Assembly: GCA_039707655.1 (NCBI GenBank)
Contig: CM077667.1
Location: 541,674,222-541,738,221 of the forward strand
Direction of reading: 5' to 3'
Length of the DNA: 64,000 nucleotides
Source of the DNA: Elymus sibiricus
Taxonomy: Eukaryota; Streptophyta; Magnoliopsida; Poales; Poaceae
Shown here: in pieces, positions 10,411 through 23,364 of the stretch
Layout: every line of letters starts with the position of its first letter
Numbering within the stretch: the stretch's first letter is position 1
Made by a program: the position numbers and the translations under genes
The notes under the pieces: generated by a model
Told to the model about the DNA's origin: nothing
Databases searched by the model: none
Seen by the model: only the letters and a program-made list of their open reading frames with translations

Positions 10411-11515
10411 TAGTGTATCTCGCTGATGAATTAAATATGGTCATGACCATGTGAGATTATGATTTTTTTTCTCCAGTTGCAACCCACGGGCCATTTTGCT
10501 AGTGGATAAAATGAATTGATCATCAGGTGCAACATACCGCGGCACCTCTGCCGCCGGTGGAAAGGCATCGGAACCTGTGATGTATATGCAAACCTGACGC
10601 TCCTCCCACCTCTCTCCTATTAATTCCTTCGCTTAATTGCATTCCACTTTTGGAATTATAACTCCTTTGCGTCATTCTCCTTACGTTCTTTCATGCAAAG
10701 ATAAGGCTCCACTTTCTTAGGGTCATTATCTTCGTCTTCCTTTTTATATGAGACTCTTCTTCTTTATGTATGCCCAATGATTATGCCACATGTCAGCCCA
10801 CCTTTCTTTTCTTATTATATTTCTTGAGGCTGCTTATTGATTTTGAATCACAAATGTATATAAATTGATAGAACATGATTTAAAACAGCAAGGTGGTACT
10901 ACTTAATAAGGAAAATAAACCTTGTGTTTTGTACAGTAGTCGCAACCCTTCGGGGACATCCGATAAAACTAGAACGATACCTTTGGGCTATTGTCAGAAG
11001 ATCTATCCCCGTGATGACCCATCTTTTTTGCCTGGCGTGTTCCACATAATATTTTCGGTGTGGGCAATGTGTGCAACAGGCCCAACTCGACCCATTTGAA
11101 TCCCACTCCGCCCAGCTAATCCCACCTAATCATTTTTGCGTGGGCTATTGCGCGGGGCTATATGTCTCGATTCCTAATAGGTATCGCCTATGGGCATGCG
11201 AATCGGGCTGGCCCATTAGAGGCGAGCCCTCGCCGTTCTCTGTACGTCGCTCGATGTGCTTCATTTTTTTCTTTGTTTTTTTACTGATTTTCTTTGGTTT
11301 TTACTTTTTCCCCATTTGCCATACGTTGTTTTTCTTTGTATCTTTCATGGTTTTCTTTGGTTTTTTCATTTCTAGTTAGACTTTAATTTTTTTCCATAGT
11401 TTTCTTTGCATTCTTTGGTTTTCTTTGTTTTCTTCTTTCTCCTCGTTTATAATTGGTTTTCCTTTTTAACGCATCTCTACCTTTTCTTATTGCCCAATTT
11501 ACAATTTTAGCGCAC
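10411..11515. other. Unassigned intergenic sequence
   Basis: No gene recognised. A more GC-rich patch (about 10930-11250) is followed by a T-rich stretch. The 102-codon frame at 11071-11379 is Phe-rich because the DNA is T-rich, not because a membrane protein is supported. Confidence 0.4.
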
Positions 11516-12900
11516 ACGTAAAACATTTTTTGAACACTCTATGAACTCTTTTAGAAAATATGATATAATATTTTGAAAACCTTTTCAAATACATGGTAAC
11601 ATATTTGGAATACACGTTGTACATTTTTTAAGGGCAATAATAAATTCCTATAAGTGCAAAAAAAATTTAACATTGTGTAATTTCTTTTGAAAATCCATAA
11701 ACATTTGTTTGAATCATGTGTGTATATCTATGAAATGTGACCTACATTTTTAAATTAAACAATTTTTGAACTTTCAGAGCTTTATTTACATTGTAGAAAC
11801 TACTTTTTGAAAAGTTAAGAACATTCGTTTATATTTCAGATTTTTTTTTTAAATATAATGTGCATTATTTTAGTGGTATAAAACATTTTTTAGAATTAAG
11901 AAAATTATTTTATTACATTGTATACACTTTGTTTGAAAATGAGAATAAAATACATATTAGAAACTTGTGAACATTTTCTAAATATACTATACACTATTTT
12001 AAATGTAGTGAACTTTTTATAAAATTATTAAAACATTTTATCTACATTTTATAAAAAAAGGATCATATAGTATTTACATTGCTTAAACATATGTCATTCT
12101 TTACATGTCACAAATAGTTTTCACAGACATCATTAACATTTTTCTACATAATTGTAACACTTTCTAATGCATTATTTATTTATTTTAAATTTACTTAAAG
12201 TATTCATTTCAAACTTTTTTCCTTGCTTTTTTTTATTGAGAAATTTTCTATACACTTTTTGTCGAAAATGCACATATACATTTTTGAAACTTGTGAATAT
12301 TTTTTTAATATAACGTATAATTTTTTAATGTACGAAAATAAGTTTCAGAAATATGCATACTTTTTCTCTAAACTTTATAACAGTAATTATGATATAAAAG
12401 AATGTTATTTGCGGTTTTTCTAAATACGTGACATTGTTTACATGTCCCAAAAAGTTTCGTCAACATGAGTAGCATTGTTTTATACACGTTTTACTATTTT
12501 GAAATGCATATTTACATTTTTCAAAAAAAATTGTAAAGTAATTTCTATATATATTTAGTAAATTTCCTAATATATATTTTTAGAAACAAAACAGAAACAT
12601 AAATGTGAATAAAAAAGGAAAATATTTTTAGAAATAAATAAAACAACAAATCAGATGGCGCGCACTTAGAGGATGGCCCAACTCGTGCTACCTGCTGGCG
12701 AGCCTTTTTCATGCAGCAGGCAGCCCAGGTCGGCCGAGCTCTCACTTTCGAAAGAATTTTCGATTTTTCAGCGGAAGAAATTAGTACCACCCTCGAATTT
12801 TAAAAAATGGTACCTTCTCGTATATAAAAACTTATTAAAAAATAGAATATATAATATGGGTGAACTGATTAAAAATCAGAGAAACGCATCTTACTTTATT
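11516..12900. other. AT-rich low-complexity sequence
   Basis: Mostly A/T with recurrent ACATTTT and TTTTTGAA words. A short GC-richer island at about 12655-12750 reads GGCGCGCACTTAGAGGATGG. No coding frame, terminal repeat or RNA gene is supported. Confidence 0.45.
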
Positions 12901-13430
12901 AGTAGGTATAGATATGTAGCATGGCATTTAACATGTTTTACATGGCATTTTGAAAATTAGTAACATGGAACTTTAATATTAAGTTATGGGATTTTTATTA
13001 TTAACAGATAGCCTTTTTTATTTTGAATAAATCACATTTTTTTATTAAGAGATTGCATTGTTTTTCGTTTTTAAGAGATGGCGTTTTTATTTATTAAGAG
13101 ATATCATTTTTCATTAGGGGGTGACATTTTTATTATTAATAAATGGCATTTTATTGTTAAGAGATGTCATTTTTTGTTTTTTAGATTGCTTTTTTTTATT
13201 AAGAATTCGAACTTTTTTTAGTCATGGCATTTTTTCCTTTCATTTTTTCTGTTCATGTGGCCCTTTTTTGTTCATGGCATTTTTATTCCGCCGATGGCAG
13301 TTTTAAAGATTTTAGCATGAAATTTTCATGTTTGTAATTCATACAACTTTTTTATGTATCATACTCATTGTCTTTTTATAAAATTAGATAGATGGCATTT
13401 TTTTCATAAGTTAGATCATGGTCTTTTTTC
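12901..13430. repeat. ATGGCATTTTT quasi-tandem repeat
   Basis: The word ATGGCATTTT (variants ATGGCGTTTT, ATGTCATTTT, ATGGCAGTTT) recurs at least eight times, often preceded by TTATTAAGAG, with irregular spacing of about 20-60 bases. It looks like a decayed minisatellite or the subterminal region of a transposon. Its right edge meets the inverted repeat that abuts the old Gypsy. Confidence 0.6.
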
Positions 13431-13445
13431 TAGATCGCGGTTTTT

Positions 13446-13556
13446 CAAAGAAAGAAAAACTGGGCCTATGCCCCCATAGAGGTTCGCCCCGGGGCTCCTC
13501 CTAGAGATCGATCGAAGCCCGGGGCGAACCGCTAGGCACTTCCTCTTTCTTTTAAA
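13446..13556. repeat. Inverted repeat / hairpin at the Gypsy edge
   Basis: GGTTCGCCCCGGGGCT (13481-13496) pairs with AGCCCGGGGCGAACC (13516-13530) with one base bulged. Outside it AAAGAAAG pairs with CTTTCTTT. The structure spans about 110 bases. It may be the right terminus of the AT-rich element or an independent foldback. Confidence 0.6.
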
Positions 13557-14496
13557 CAACTATTATATAGGCACTTCATAATTTGTATATAAGAGTCAAT
13601 CAACTGGCAACCGTGAGCCGAGAAGGTTTATTCGAGCTCTGAGCTGACAACTTTGTCTTTATTTGATTCTATTGCAAACGGGGTGACCACCTCGGTGGTC
13701 AGTTCCTTGGTTGTTTTGCCAGGCTAATCGCTACCTTTCCACTTGACGGATGGTCTAAACAAACATTCAAGGAAGGTGTTCTTGGGCACAGGTTCTCGTC
13801 GAGCACCCATTCTGGCAAACGTGTCGGCAGCTTGATCGATGTCCTTATGGTTGTGATGGAATTCTAGGCCCTCAAAACGAGCCGACATAGCTATTATCAC
13901 GTCTCGATAGACTGACAATTTTGTGTCCTTGGCCCCGAAGTAGCCATTGATTTGGGAAATTGTGAGGTTGGAGTCACCTCGGACTTCTAGTCCCTGGATA
14001 CCCATCAAAACTACCATCTGAAGTCCATGGAGCAGGGCAATCAAGATGAGAACCACCCCGGCCACGAGTGGGCAAGATTTTTCGATCCATCAAAGTACAT
14101 TACACAATTTGTGTAGGCCGTATGCTCTCTAGAGTACCTCAAAGCCTCCGTCCAATCTGCGACGAAATTGGCCAACACATGGGATTTAATAGCCCAACGT
14201 GGTTGACAGAGGATTTCGAAAGGAAGGAGCTCGATTGCCCGCTTCACAATATGACCGGTTGCATCACGATTATTTATGATGTCGTTAAGTGGCATTTTGG
14301 ATGCCAGGGTGATTGGACACTCTTGAAAGTAGTGTCAAAGTTTCCGAGAAGCCATGAAAAGTGCGTAGGCTATCTTCTAGTAATGTGTAGACCTTGTTTT
14401 GCATGGATTGAGTACCTCAGAATCATAATGCACTGGTCTTTGCACTTTTAGCTTGTGGCCATCCAAGTTTCATTTGACGATTAGGATGGTGCTCAC
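13557..14496 (-). pseudogene. Old Gypsy piece 1: RNase H region
   Basis: Minus-strand Gypsy pol fragment. Visible blocks are NDIINNRDATGH, VMYFDGSKN (first RNase H Asp), LEVRGDSNLTISQINGYF (Asp) and DIDQAADTFARMGAR (last Asp). They are the same blocks, in the same order, as in the younger Gypsy at 33720-34330. Stops and frameshifts break the frame. On its right the reading stops at the Copia insertion (14497) and resumes at 40870 on the far side. The integrase and 3' LTR expected to the left of about 13560 are missing, so the element is 3'-truncated. Confidence 0.85.
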
Positions 14497-16274
14497 TGTT
14501 GGAAATATGCCCTAGAGGCAATAATAAAGTGGTTATTATTATATTTCCTTGTTCATGATAAATGTTTATTATCCATGCTATAATTGTATTGATTGGAAAC
14601 ACTAATACATGTGTGGATACGTAGACAACAATGTGTCCCTAGTATGCCTCTAGTAGACTAGCTCGTTGATCAAAGATGGTCAATGTTTCCTAGCCATAGA
14701 CATGAGATGTCATTTGATAATGGGATCACATCATTAGGAGAATGATGTGATGGACAAGACCCAAACTGTGAACGTAGCATATGATCGTGTCAGTTTATTG
14801 CTATAGTTTCCTGCATGTCAAGTATATGTTCCTATGACCATGAGATCATGCAAATCACTGACACCAGAGGAGTATCTTGTGTGTATCAAACGTCGCAACG
14901 TAACTGGGTGACTATAAAGGTGCCCTACAGGTATCTCCGAGGGTGTCTGTTGAGTTGGCATGGATCAAGATTGGGATTTGTTACTCCGTGTGACGGAGAC
15001 GTATCTTAGGGCCCACTCGGTAATACAACATCACAATAAGCCTTGCAAGCAAAGTGACTAAAGAGTTAGCCACGGGATCTTTTATTATGGAACGAGTTAA
15101 GAGACTTGCCGGTAACGAGATTGAACTAGGTATAGAGATACCGACGATCGAATCTCGGGCAAGTAACATATCGAAGAACAAAGGGAACATCATACGGGAT
15201 TAACTGAATCCTTGACATAGAGGTTCAACCAATAAAGATCTTCGTAGAATATGTAGGAACCAATATGGGCATCCAGGTCCCGCTATTGGTTATTGACCGT
15301 AGAGGTGTCTCGGTCATGTCTACATAGTTCTCGAACCCGCAGGGTCTGCACACTTAACGTTCGGTGACGTTTTGGTAGTATTGAGTTATGTATGGTGGTG
15401 ACCGAAGGTTGTTCAGAGTCCCGGATGAGATCCCGGACGTCACGAGGAGCTTCGAAATGGTCTGGAGGTAAAGATTGATATATAGGAAGTCCCGTTTTGG
15501 ACTCCGGAAAAGTTCCGGGCATTTCCGGCAGGGTATCGGGAGTGACGAATGGGTTCCGGGGGGTCCACCAAGTGGGGCCCACCCACCCCAAGGGTCACAT
15601 GGGCCTAGGAGGTGGCGCACCAGCCCCTGGTGGGCTGGTCGGCCAGCCCCAAGGAGGCCCTTGCGCAAGGGGTGGGAGAGGGGCCAAGTGGGAGGAGTCC
15701 TACTAGGAGTCCACCTCCCTTGTGGGAGGTGGACTCCTCCCTTGGTTCGGCCGACCCTAGGGGAAACCCTAGGGCGCCAGCCCCTCCCCTCCCGCCTATA
15801 TATATTGGAGGGGAGAGAGGGCAGCTGCACCCCAAGCCACGGTGCAGCCCTCTCTCCCCCCACTAGATCGTCTCCTCCTCTAGATAGATTCGACGGTGCT
15901 TGGCGAAGCCCTGCCGGATCAGCTCCACCACCACCATCACCACGCCGTCGTGCTGCCGGAGTACTCATCTACCTCTCCGCTCCCTCTTGCTGGATCAAGA
16001 ATGCGGAGATCGTCATCGAGCTATACGTGTGCTGAACGCGGAGGTGCCGTCCGTTCGGCGCTAGATCGGGACGGATCGTGATTGGATCGCGGGACGGCTT
16101 GCAATTTGGATCGCGAAGACGTTCGACTACATCAACCGTGTTTCTTAACGCTTCCCGCTTAGCAATCTACAAGGGTACGTAGATCCACTCTCCCTCTCGT
16201 AGATTCTCATCACCATGGATAGATCTTGCGTGTGCGTAGGAAAAAATTTGTTTCCCAACCAACGTTTCCCAACA
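14497..16274 (+). mobile_element. Copia LTR A
   Basis: 1778 bp, TGTTGGAAATATGCC to TTTCCCAACA. It is followed by the primer site of internal region 1. A GC-rich half (15540-16140) carries open frames that recur in all three LTRs and are not genes. TATA box at 15797. Confidence 0.9.
15797..15804 (+). promoter_or_regulatory. TATA box, Copia LTR A
   Basis: TATATATA followed by TTGGAGGGG, at the same place in all three LTR copies. It is the likely core promoter for element transcription. Confidence 0.6.
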
Positions 16275-16275
16275 G

Positions 16276-16293
16276 TGGCATCATGAGCTAGGT
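16276..16293 (+). other. Primer binding site, Copia copy 1
   Basis: TGGCATCATGAGCTAGG starts one base after the LTR end. It resembles the initiator-Met tRNA site (TGGTATCAGAGC) used by Copia elements, with changes. Confidence 0.6.
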
Positions 16294-17535
16294 CTATGCG
16301 TAGATGAGATCACGAGTAGAACACAAAGGAGTTTGTGGGCGTTGATATTCAGATTGCTTCCCTCCTTAGTCTTTTCTTGATTCAGCGGTATTGTGGGATG
16401 AAGCAGCTCGGACCAACCTTACTCGTCCACGTACGAGAGACCGGTTCCATCAACTGACATGTAACTTTGTTGCATAAGATGGCTGGCGGGTGTTTGTCTC
16501 TCCCACTTTAGTTGAATCGGATTCGACAGAGGCGGTCCTTGTAGAAGGTGAAAGAGCAACTTGTATATCACCGTTGTGGTTTTGCGTAGGTAAGAATCGT
16601 TCTTTCTAGATACCCATAGCCGCCACGTAAAACATGTAACAACAAATTAGAAGGCGTCTAACTTGTTTTTGCAGGGTATGATGTGATATGATATGGCCAG
16701 ACACATGATGATATATATGTGATGTATGAGATGATCATGTTTTGTATAGATTATCTCGACTTGCATGTCGATGAGTACGGCAACCGGCAGGAGCCATAGG
16801 GTTGTCTTTAATTTATTTTCGCCGTTTTTGCTTTACTTTATCGCTATGAGTTAGCAATAGTTGTAGAAGCAATAGTTGGCGCGACAACCTCATGGCAACA
16901 CGTTGATGGAGATCAAGATGATGGAGATCATGGTGTCATGCCGGGGACGATGGAGATCATGCCGGTGCTTTGGAGATGGAGATCAAAAGCACAAGATCAT
17001 GGCCATATCATGTCACTTATGATTTGCATGTGATGTTAATCCTTTTATGCATCTTATTATGCTTAGGACGACGGTAGCATTATAAGGTGACCCCTCACTA
17101 AAATTTCAAGATGAAATTGTGTTCTCCTCGAGTGTGCACCGTTGCGAAAGTTCGTCGTTTCGAGACACCACATGATGATCGGGTGTGATAGACTCTACGT
17201 TCGCATACAATAGGTGCAAGCCAGTGTTGCACATGCGGAACACTCGGGTTAAACTTGACGAGCCTAGCATGTACAGACATGGCCTCGGAACACAAGAGAC
17301 CGAAAGGTCGAGCATGAGTCATATAGTAGATATGATCAACATGGAGATGTTCACCATTGAAACCAGCTCATCTCACGTGATGATCGGACATGGGTTGGTG
17401 AATTTGGATCATGTGACACTCGAATGACCTGAGGGATGTCAATTTGAGTGGGAGTTTTTAAGTAATATGATTAACTAAACTCTTTATCTTGAACAATAGT
17501 CTAAGTTGTCTTTGCAAAATTTATGTTGTAGATCA
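16294..17535 (+). other. Copia copy 1 untranslated leader
   Basis: About 1.24 kb between primer site and gag ATG. It holds short GATGGAGATCA repeats (about 16905-16990) and an 80-codon upstream frame (17185-17427) that is also present, same length, in copy 2. No regulatory element was identified with confidence. Confidence 0.6.
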
Positions 17536-20500
17536 ATGGCTCGCGTAGTAGCACCCCTGAATTTCAATGCGTTCCTAGAGAAAGCTAAGTTAAAAGATGA
17601 TGGAAGTAACTTTGTAGACTGGGCCTGTAATCTGAGGATTATCCTCACGGCTTCCCAAAAGGCTTATGTCCTTAATGCACCGCTCGGTGAACCACCTGCT
17701 CCAGTAGAGTCTGTAGACGTTGCGAACGCCTGGCAGGCACGTTCTGATGATTACTCAATAGTTCAATGTGCAATGTTGTATGGCTTAGAACCAGGACTTC
17801 AAAGACATTTTGAACGTCATGGAGCATATGAGATGTTCCAGGAGTTGAAGTTTATCTTTGAGAAGAATGCCCGGATCGAGAGGTATGAAACCTCCGATAA
17901 GTTCTATGCTTGCAAGATGGAGGAGAACAGTCTGTCAGCGAACATGCACTCAGAATGTCTGGGTATTCCAACCGTCTGGCGGAGTTGGGAATTGTTCTCC
18001 CACCAGAGGCGATCACTGACAGAGTTCTACAATCACTGCCACCTAGCTACAAAAGCTTCGTGTTGAACTATAGCATGCAAGGGATGAACAAGTCAGTTGC
18101 CGAGCTGTTTCCGATGTTGAAAGTCGCTGAGTCTGAGATTCAGAAGGAGCATCAAGTGTTGATAGTCAATAAAAGCACTAGTTTCAAGAAGAATGGCAAG
18201 GGCAAGAAGGGTAACTCCAAGAAGAGTGGCAAAGCAGTTGCCCCTCCCGTGAAGAAACCCAAGGCTGGACCCAAGCCAGAAACTAAGTGCTTTCATTGCA
18301 AGGGAACTGATCACTGGAAGCGGATCTGCCCCAAGTATCTGGCTGACAAGAAGGTGGCCAACACCAAACAAGGTATATATGATATACATGTTATTGAGGT
18401 GTACCTTACCAACTCTCGTTGTAGTGCCTGGGTATTTGATACCGGTTCGGTTGCTCACATTTGCAACTCAAAGCAGGAACTACGGAATAGATGAAGGCTG
18501 GCAAAGGACGAAGTGCGATGCGTGTGGGAAATGGTTCCAAGGTTGATGTGATCGCCGTCGGCACGCTCGCTCTTCGATTACCATCGGGATTAGTGATGAA
18601 CCTGAATAATTGTTATTTAGTGCCTGCGTTAAGCATGAACATTATATCTGGATCTTGTTTATTGCGAGACGGTTACTCATTTAAATCAGAGAATAATGGT
18701 TGTTCTATTTATATGAGTAATATCTTTTATGGTCATGCACCCATTGTGAGGGGTTTATTCTTATTGAATCTTGATAGTGATGATACACATGTTCATAACA
18801 TTGATGCCAAAAGATGTAGAGTTGATAATGATAGCACCACTTTCTTGTGGCACTGCCGCTTAGGTCATATTGGTGTAAAACGCATGAAGAAGCTCCATGC
18901 TGATGGACTTTTGGAGTCACTTGACTTTGAATCACTTGACACATGTGAACCATGCCTCATGGGCAAGATGACTAAGACCCCGTTCTCTGGTACAATGGAA
19001 CGGGCAAGTGACTTGTTGGAAATCATACATACTGATGTGTGCGGTCCGATGAGCATTGAGGCGCGCGGTGGATATCGTTATTTTCTCACCTTCACCGATT
19101 ACTTAAGTAGATATGGGTATATTTACTTAATGAAACATAAGTCTGAAACGTTTGAAAAGTTCAAGCAATTTCAGAGTGAAGTTGAGAATCATCATAACAA
19201 GAAGATTAAATTCCTACGATCTGATCGAGGAGGAGAATATCTGAGTTATGAGTTTGGCAGACACTTAAGACAATGTGGAATTGGTTCACAATTGACACCG
19301 CCTGGAACACCACAGCGTAATGGTGTGTCCGAACGTCGTAATCGAACCTTATTGGATATGGTGCAGTCTATGATGTCTCTTGCCGATTTGCCACTACCGT
19401 TTTGGGGTTATGCGTTAGAGACAGCTGCATTTACTTTAAATAGGGCACCATCTAAATCTGTTGAGATGACGTGATATGAACTGTGGTTTGGCAAGAAACC
19501 AAAGTTGTCATTTCTTAAAGTTTGGGGATGTGGTGCTTATGTCAAAAAGCTTCAGCCTAAAAAGCTGTAACCCAAAGCGGAGAAATGCGTGTTCATAGGA
19601 TACCCAAAAGAGACGGTTGGGTATACCTTCTATCTCTGATCCGAAGGCAAAGTGTTTGTCGTAAAGAACGGGTCATTTCTCGATAAAGAGTTTCTCTCGA
19701 AAGAATTGAGTGGGAGGAAAATAGAACTTGATGAGATTGTTGAACCTTTACTTCAACCAGAGAGTAGCGCAGTGCAGAAAGATGTTTCTGTGGAGCCTAC
19801 ATCATTTGAAGAGGAAGCTAATGATGGTGATCATGAAGCTTCGGATCAAGTTGCTATCGAACCTCGTAGGTCGACAAGGGCACGTACTGCTCCTGAGTGG
19901 TACGGCAACCCTGTCTTAGAGGTCATGTTGTTGGATAACGATGAACCTACGAGTTATGGAGAAGCGATGGTGGGCTCGGATTCCGAGAAATAGTTAGAGG
20001 CCATGAAATCCGAGATTGGATCCATGTATGAAAACAAAGTATGGACTTTGGAAGTATTACCTGAAGGGCGAAAGGCCATTGAGAATAAATGGATCTTTAA
20101 GAAGAAGACGGACGCGGACGGTAATATCACCGTCTATAAAGCTCGACTTGTGGTAAAGGGTTTTTCACAAGTTCAAGGAGTTGACTACGATGAGACCTTC
20201 TCACCCGTAGCGATGCTTAAGTCCGTCAGAATCATGTTAGCAATGGCTGCATTTTTCGATTATGAAATTTGGCAGATGGATGTCAAAACAGCGTTCCTTA
20301 ACGGTTTCCTTAAGGAAGAGTTGTATATGATGCAACCGGAAGGTTTTGTCGATCCAGAGAATGCTGACAAAGTTTGCAAACTCCAGCGATCCATTTATGG
20401 ACTGGTGCAAGCATCTCGGAGTTGGAATCTTCGCTTTGATGAGTGGATCAAAGCATTCGGGTTTATACAAGTTTACGGAGAAGCTTGTATTTACAAGAAA

Positions 20501-21517
20501 GTGAGTGGGAGCTCTGTAGCGTTTCAAATATTATATGTGGATGACATATTGCTGATTGGAAACAATATATAAATGTTGGAAAGAGTGAAGGAATATTTGA
20601 ACAAGAGTTTTTCAATGAAGGACCTAGGAGAAGCTGCTTTCATATTAGGCATCAAGATCTGTAGAGATAGATCGAGACGCTTAATAGGACTTTCACAGAG
20701 CACATACCTTGACAAAGTTTTGAAGAAGTTCAAAATGGATCAGTCCAAGAAGGGGTTGTTGCCTGTATTGCAAGGTGTGAAGTTGAGTAAGACTCAATGC
20801 CCAGTGACTGCAGAAGATAGAGAAAAGATGAGTGTCATCACCTATGCTTCAGCCATAGGCTCTATCATGTATGCAATGTTGTGCACAAGACCCGATGTCA
20901 GCCTTGCCATAAGTATGGCCGGAAGGTTTCAAAGTGATCCAGGAATGGAACACTGGACGGCGGTCAAGAATATCCTAAAGTACCTGAAAAGGACTAAGGA
21001 CATGTTTCTCGTTTATGGAGGTGATCAGAAGCTCGTCGTAAAGGGTTACGTCGATGCAAGCTTTGACACTGATCCGGATGACTCTAAGTCTCAAACCGGA
21101 TACGTATTTATTCTCAATGGGGGAGCGGTAAGCTAGTGCAGTTCCAAGCAGAGCGTGGTAGCTGATTCTACATGTGAAGCGGAGTACATCGCTGCCTCGG
21201 AGGCGGTGAAGGAAGGTGTCTGGATGAAGGAGTTCATGACAGATCTTGGAGTAGTGCCCAGTGCACTGGAACCAATGACTCTGTTCTGTGACAACACCGG
21301 TGCCATTGCTCTGGCCAAGGAACCAAGGTTTCACAAGAGGACCAGACACATAAAGCGACACTTCAATTCCGTCCGCGATTACATCAAGGAAGAGGACATA
21401 AATATTTGCAAAGTGCACACGGATCTGAATGCCGTAGACCCGTTGACTAAACCTCTTCCAAGGGCTAAACATGATCAACACCAGAACTGTATGGGTGTTA
21501 GATTCATTACAATGTAA
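17536..21517 (+). pseudogene. Copia copy 1 gag-pol
   Basis: Order gag-protease-integrase-RT-RNase H, as in Copia. Gag starts MARVVAPLNFNAFLEKAK and has a zinc knuckle CFHCKGTDHWKRIC. The protease has VFDTGSVAHIC. The integrase has the HHCC motif and catalytic blocks IHTDVCGPM, RSDRGGEY and GVSERRNRT. The RT keeps WQMDVKTAFLNG and LYVDDILLIG. It is inactivated by a frameshift near 17930 (one base shorter than copy 2) and seven in-frame stops (18492, 19472, 19568, 19637, 19991, 20570, 21134). None of these stops is shared with copy 2, so both copies were open when duplicated. Confidence 0.92.
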
Positions 21518-21548
21518 ACCACATAGTGATGTGAGCTAGATTAATGAC

Positions 21549-21567
21549 TCTAGTGCAAGTGCAAGAC
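21549..21567 (+). other. Degraded polypurine tract, Copia copy 1
   Basis: AGTGCAAGTGCAAGAC directly before LTR B. Copy 2 has AGTGCAAGTGGGAGAC at the same place, so the purine run is broken here. Confidence 0.6.
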
Positions 21568-23345
21568 TGTTGGAAATATGCCCTAGAGGCAATAATAAAG
21601 TGGTTATTATTATATTTCCGTGTTCATGATAAATGTTTATTATCCATGCTATAATTGTATTGATTGGAAACACTAATACATGTGTGGATACAAAGACAAC
21701 AATGTGTCCCTAGTATGCCTCTAGTAGACTGGCTCGTTGATCAAAGATGGTCAAGGTTTCCTAGCCATAGACATGAGATGTCATTTGATAACGGGATCAC
21801 ATCATTAGGAGAATGATGTGATGGATAAGACCCAAACTATGAACGTAGCATATGATCGTGTCAGTTTATTGCTATAGTTTTCTGCATGTCAAGTATCTGT
21901 TCCTATGACCATGAGATCATGCAAATCACTGACCCCGAAGGAGTACCTTGTGTGTATCAAACGTCGCAATGTAACTGGGTGACTATAAAGGTGCTCTACA
22001 GGTATCTCCGAGGGTGTCTGTTGAGTTGGCATGGATCAAGACTGGGATTTGTTACTCCGTGTGATGTAGAGGTATCTCAGGGCCCACTCGGTAATACAAC
22101 ATCACAATAAGCCTTGCAAGCAAAGTGACTAAAGAGTTAGCCACGGGATCTTGTATTACGGAACGAGTAAAGAGACTTGGCGGTAACGAGATTGAACTAG
22201 GTATAGCGATATCGACGATCAAATCTCGGGCAAGTAACATATCGAAGAACAAAGGGAACAACAGACGGGATTAACTAAATCCTTGACATAGAGGTTCAAC
22301 CGATAAAGATCTTCGTAGAATATGTAGGAACCAATATGGGAATCCAGGTCCCACTATTGGTTATTGACCGTAGAGGTGTCTCGGTCATGTCTACACAGTT
22401 CTCGAACCCGTAGGGTCTGCACACTTAACATTCTGTGAAGTTTCGGTAGTATTGAGTTATGTATGGTGGCGACCAAAGGTTGTTCGGAGTCCCGGATGAG
22501 ATCCCGGACGTCACGAGGAGCTTCGGAATGGTCCAGAGGTAAAGATTGATATATAGGAAGTCCCGTTTTGGACTTCAGAAAAGTTTCGGGCATTTCCGGC
22601 AGTGTACCGGGAGTGACGAATGGGTTCCGGGGGGTCCACCAAGTGGGGCCCACCCACCCCAAGGGTCAAATGGGCCTAGGAGGTGGCACACCAGCCCATG
22701 GTGGGCTGGCCGGCCAGCCCCTAGGAGGCCCTTGCGCAAGGGGTGGGAGAGGGGCCAAGCCGGAGGAGTCCTACTAGGAGTGCACCTCCCTTGTGGGAGG
22801 TGGACTCCTCCCTTGGTTCGGCCGACCCTAGGGGAAACCCTAGGGTGCCAGCCCCTCCCCTCCCTCCTATATATATTGGAGGGGAGAGAGGACAGCCGCA
22901 CCCCAAGCCACGGTGCAGCCCTCTCTCCCCCCACTAGATCGTCTCCTCCTCTAGATAGATTCGACGATGCTTGGCGAAGCCCTGCCGGATCAGCTCCACC
23001 ACCACCGTCACCACACCGTCGTGCTGCTGGAGTACTCATCTACCTCTCCGCTCCCTCTTGCTGGATCAAGAAGGCGGAGATCGTCATCGAGTTGTACGTG
23101 TGCTGAACGCGGAGGTGCCGTCCGTTCGGCACTAGATCGGGACGGATCGTGATTGGATCGCGGGACGGCTTGCGATTTGGATCACGAAGACGTTCGACTA
23201 CATCAACCGCGTTTCTTAATGCTTCCCTCTTAGCGATCTACAAGGGTACGTAGATCCACTCTCCCTCTCGTAGATGCTCATCACCATGGATAAATCTTGC
23301 GTGTGCGTATGAAATTTTTTGTTTCCCATGCAACGTTTCTCAACA
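21568..23345 (+). mobile_element. Copia LTR B (shared middle LTR)
   Basis: 1778 bp, starting TGTTGGAAATATGCC and ending TTTCTCAACA. It serves as the 3' LTR of copy 1 and the 5' LTR of copy 2, with no target duplication around it. In the first 290 bases I count about 8 differences from LTR A. Confidence 0.9.
22868..22875 (+). promoter_or_regulatory. TATA box, Copia LTR B
   Basis: TATATATA followed by TTGGAGGGG, matching LTR A. Confidence 0.55.
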
Positions 23346-23346
23346 G

Positions 23347-23364
23347 TGGCATCATGAGCTAGGT
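23347..23364 (+). other. Primer binding site, Copia copy 2
   Basis: TGGCATCATGAGCTAGG, one base after the LTR B end, identical to copy 1. Confidence 0.6.

Noticed and set aside
11071..11379. 102-codon frame with hydrophobic C-terminal half
   Set aside because: The hydrophobic part is encoded by TTT-rich low-complexity sequence; no start context or domain.
15475..16035. 186-codon Pro/Gly-rich frame in Copia LTR A, with near copies in LTR B (22546-23106) and partly in LTR C (40214-40588)
   Set aside because: It repeats because the LTR repeats; GC-rich DNA with few stops, no domain, and it spans the promoter.
16276..16293. Possible tRNA-related gene at the primer site
   Set aside because: The match is only to the 3' end of a tRNA, as expected for a primer site; no cloverleaf follows.
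17185..17427. 80-codon upstream frame in the Copia leader, same length in copy 2 (24255-24497)
   Set aside because: Most differences between the two copies change amino acids, so there is no sign of selection; mentioned only as part of the leader.
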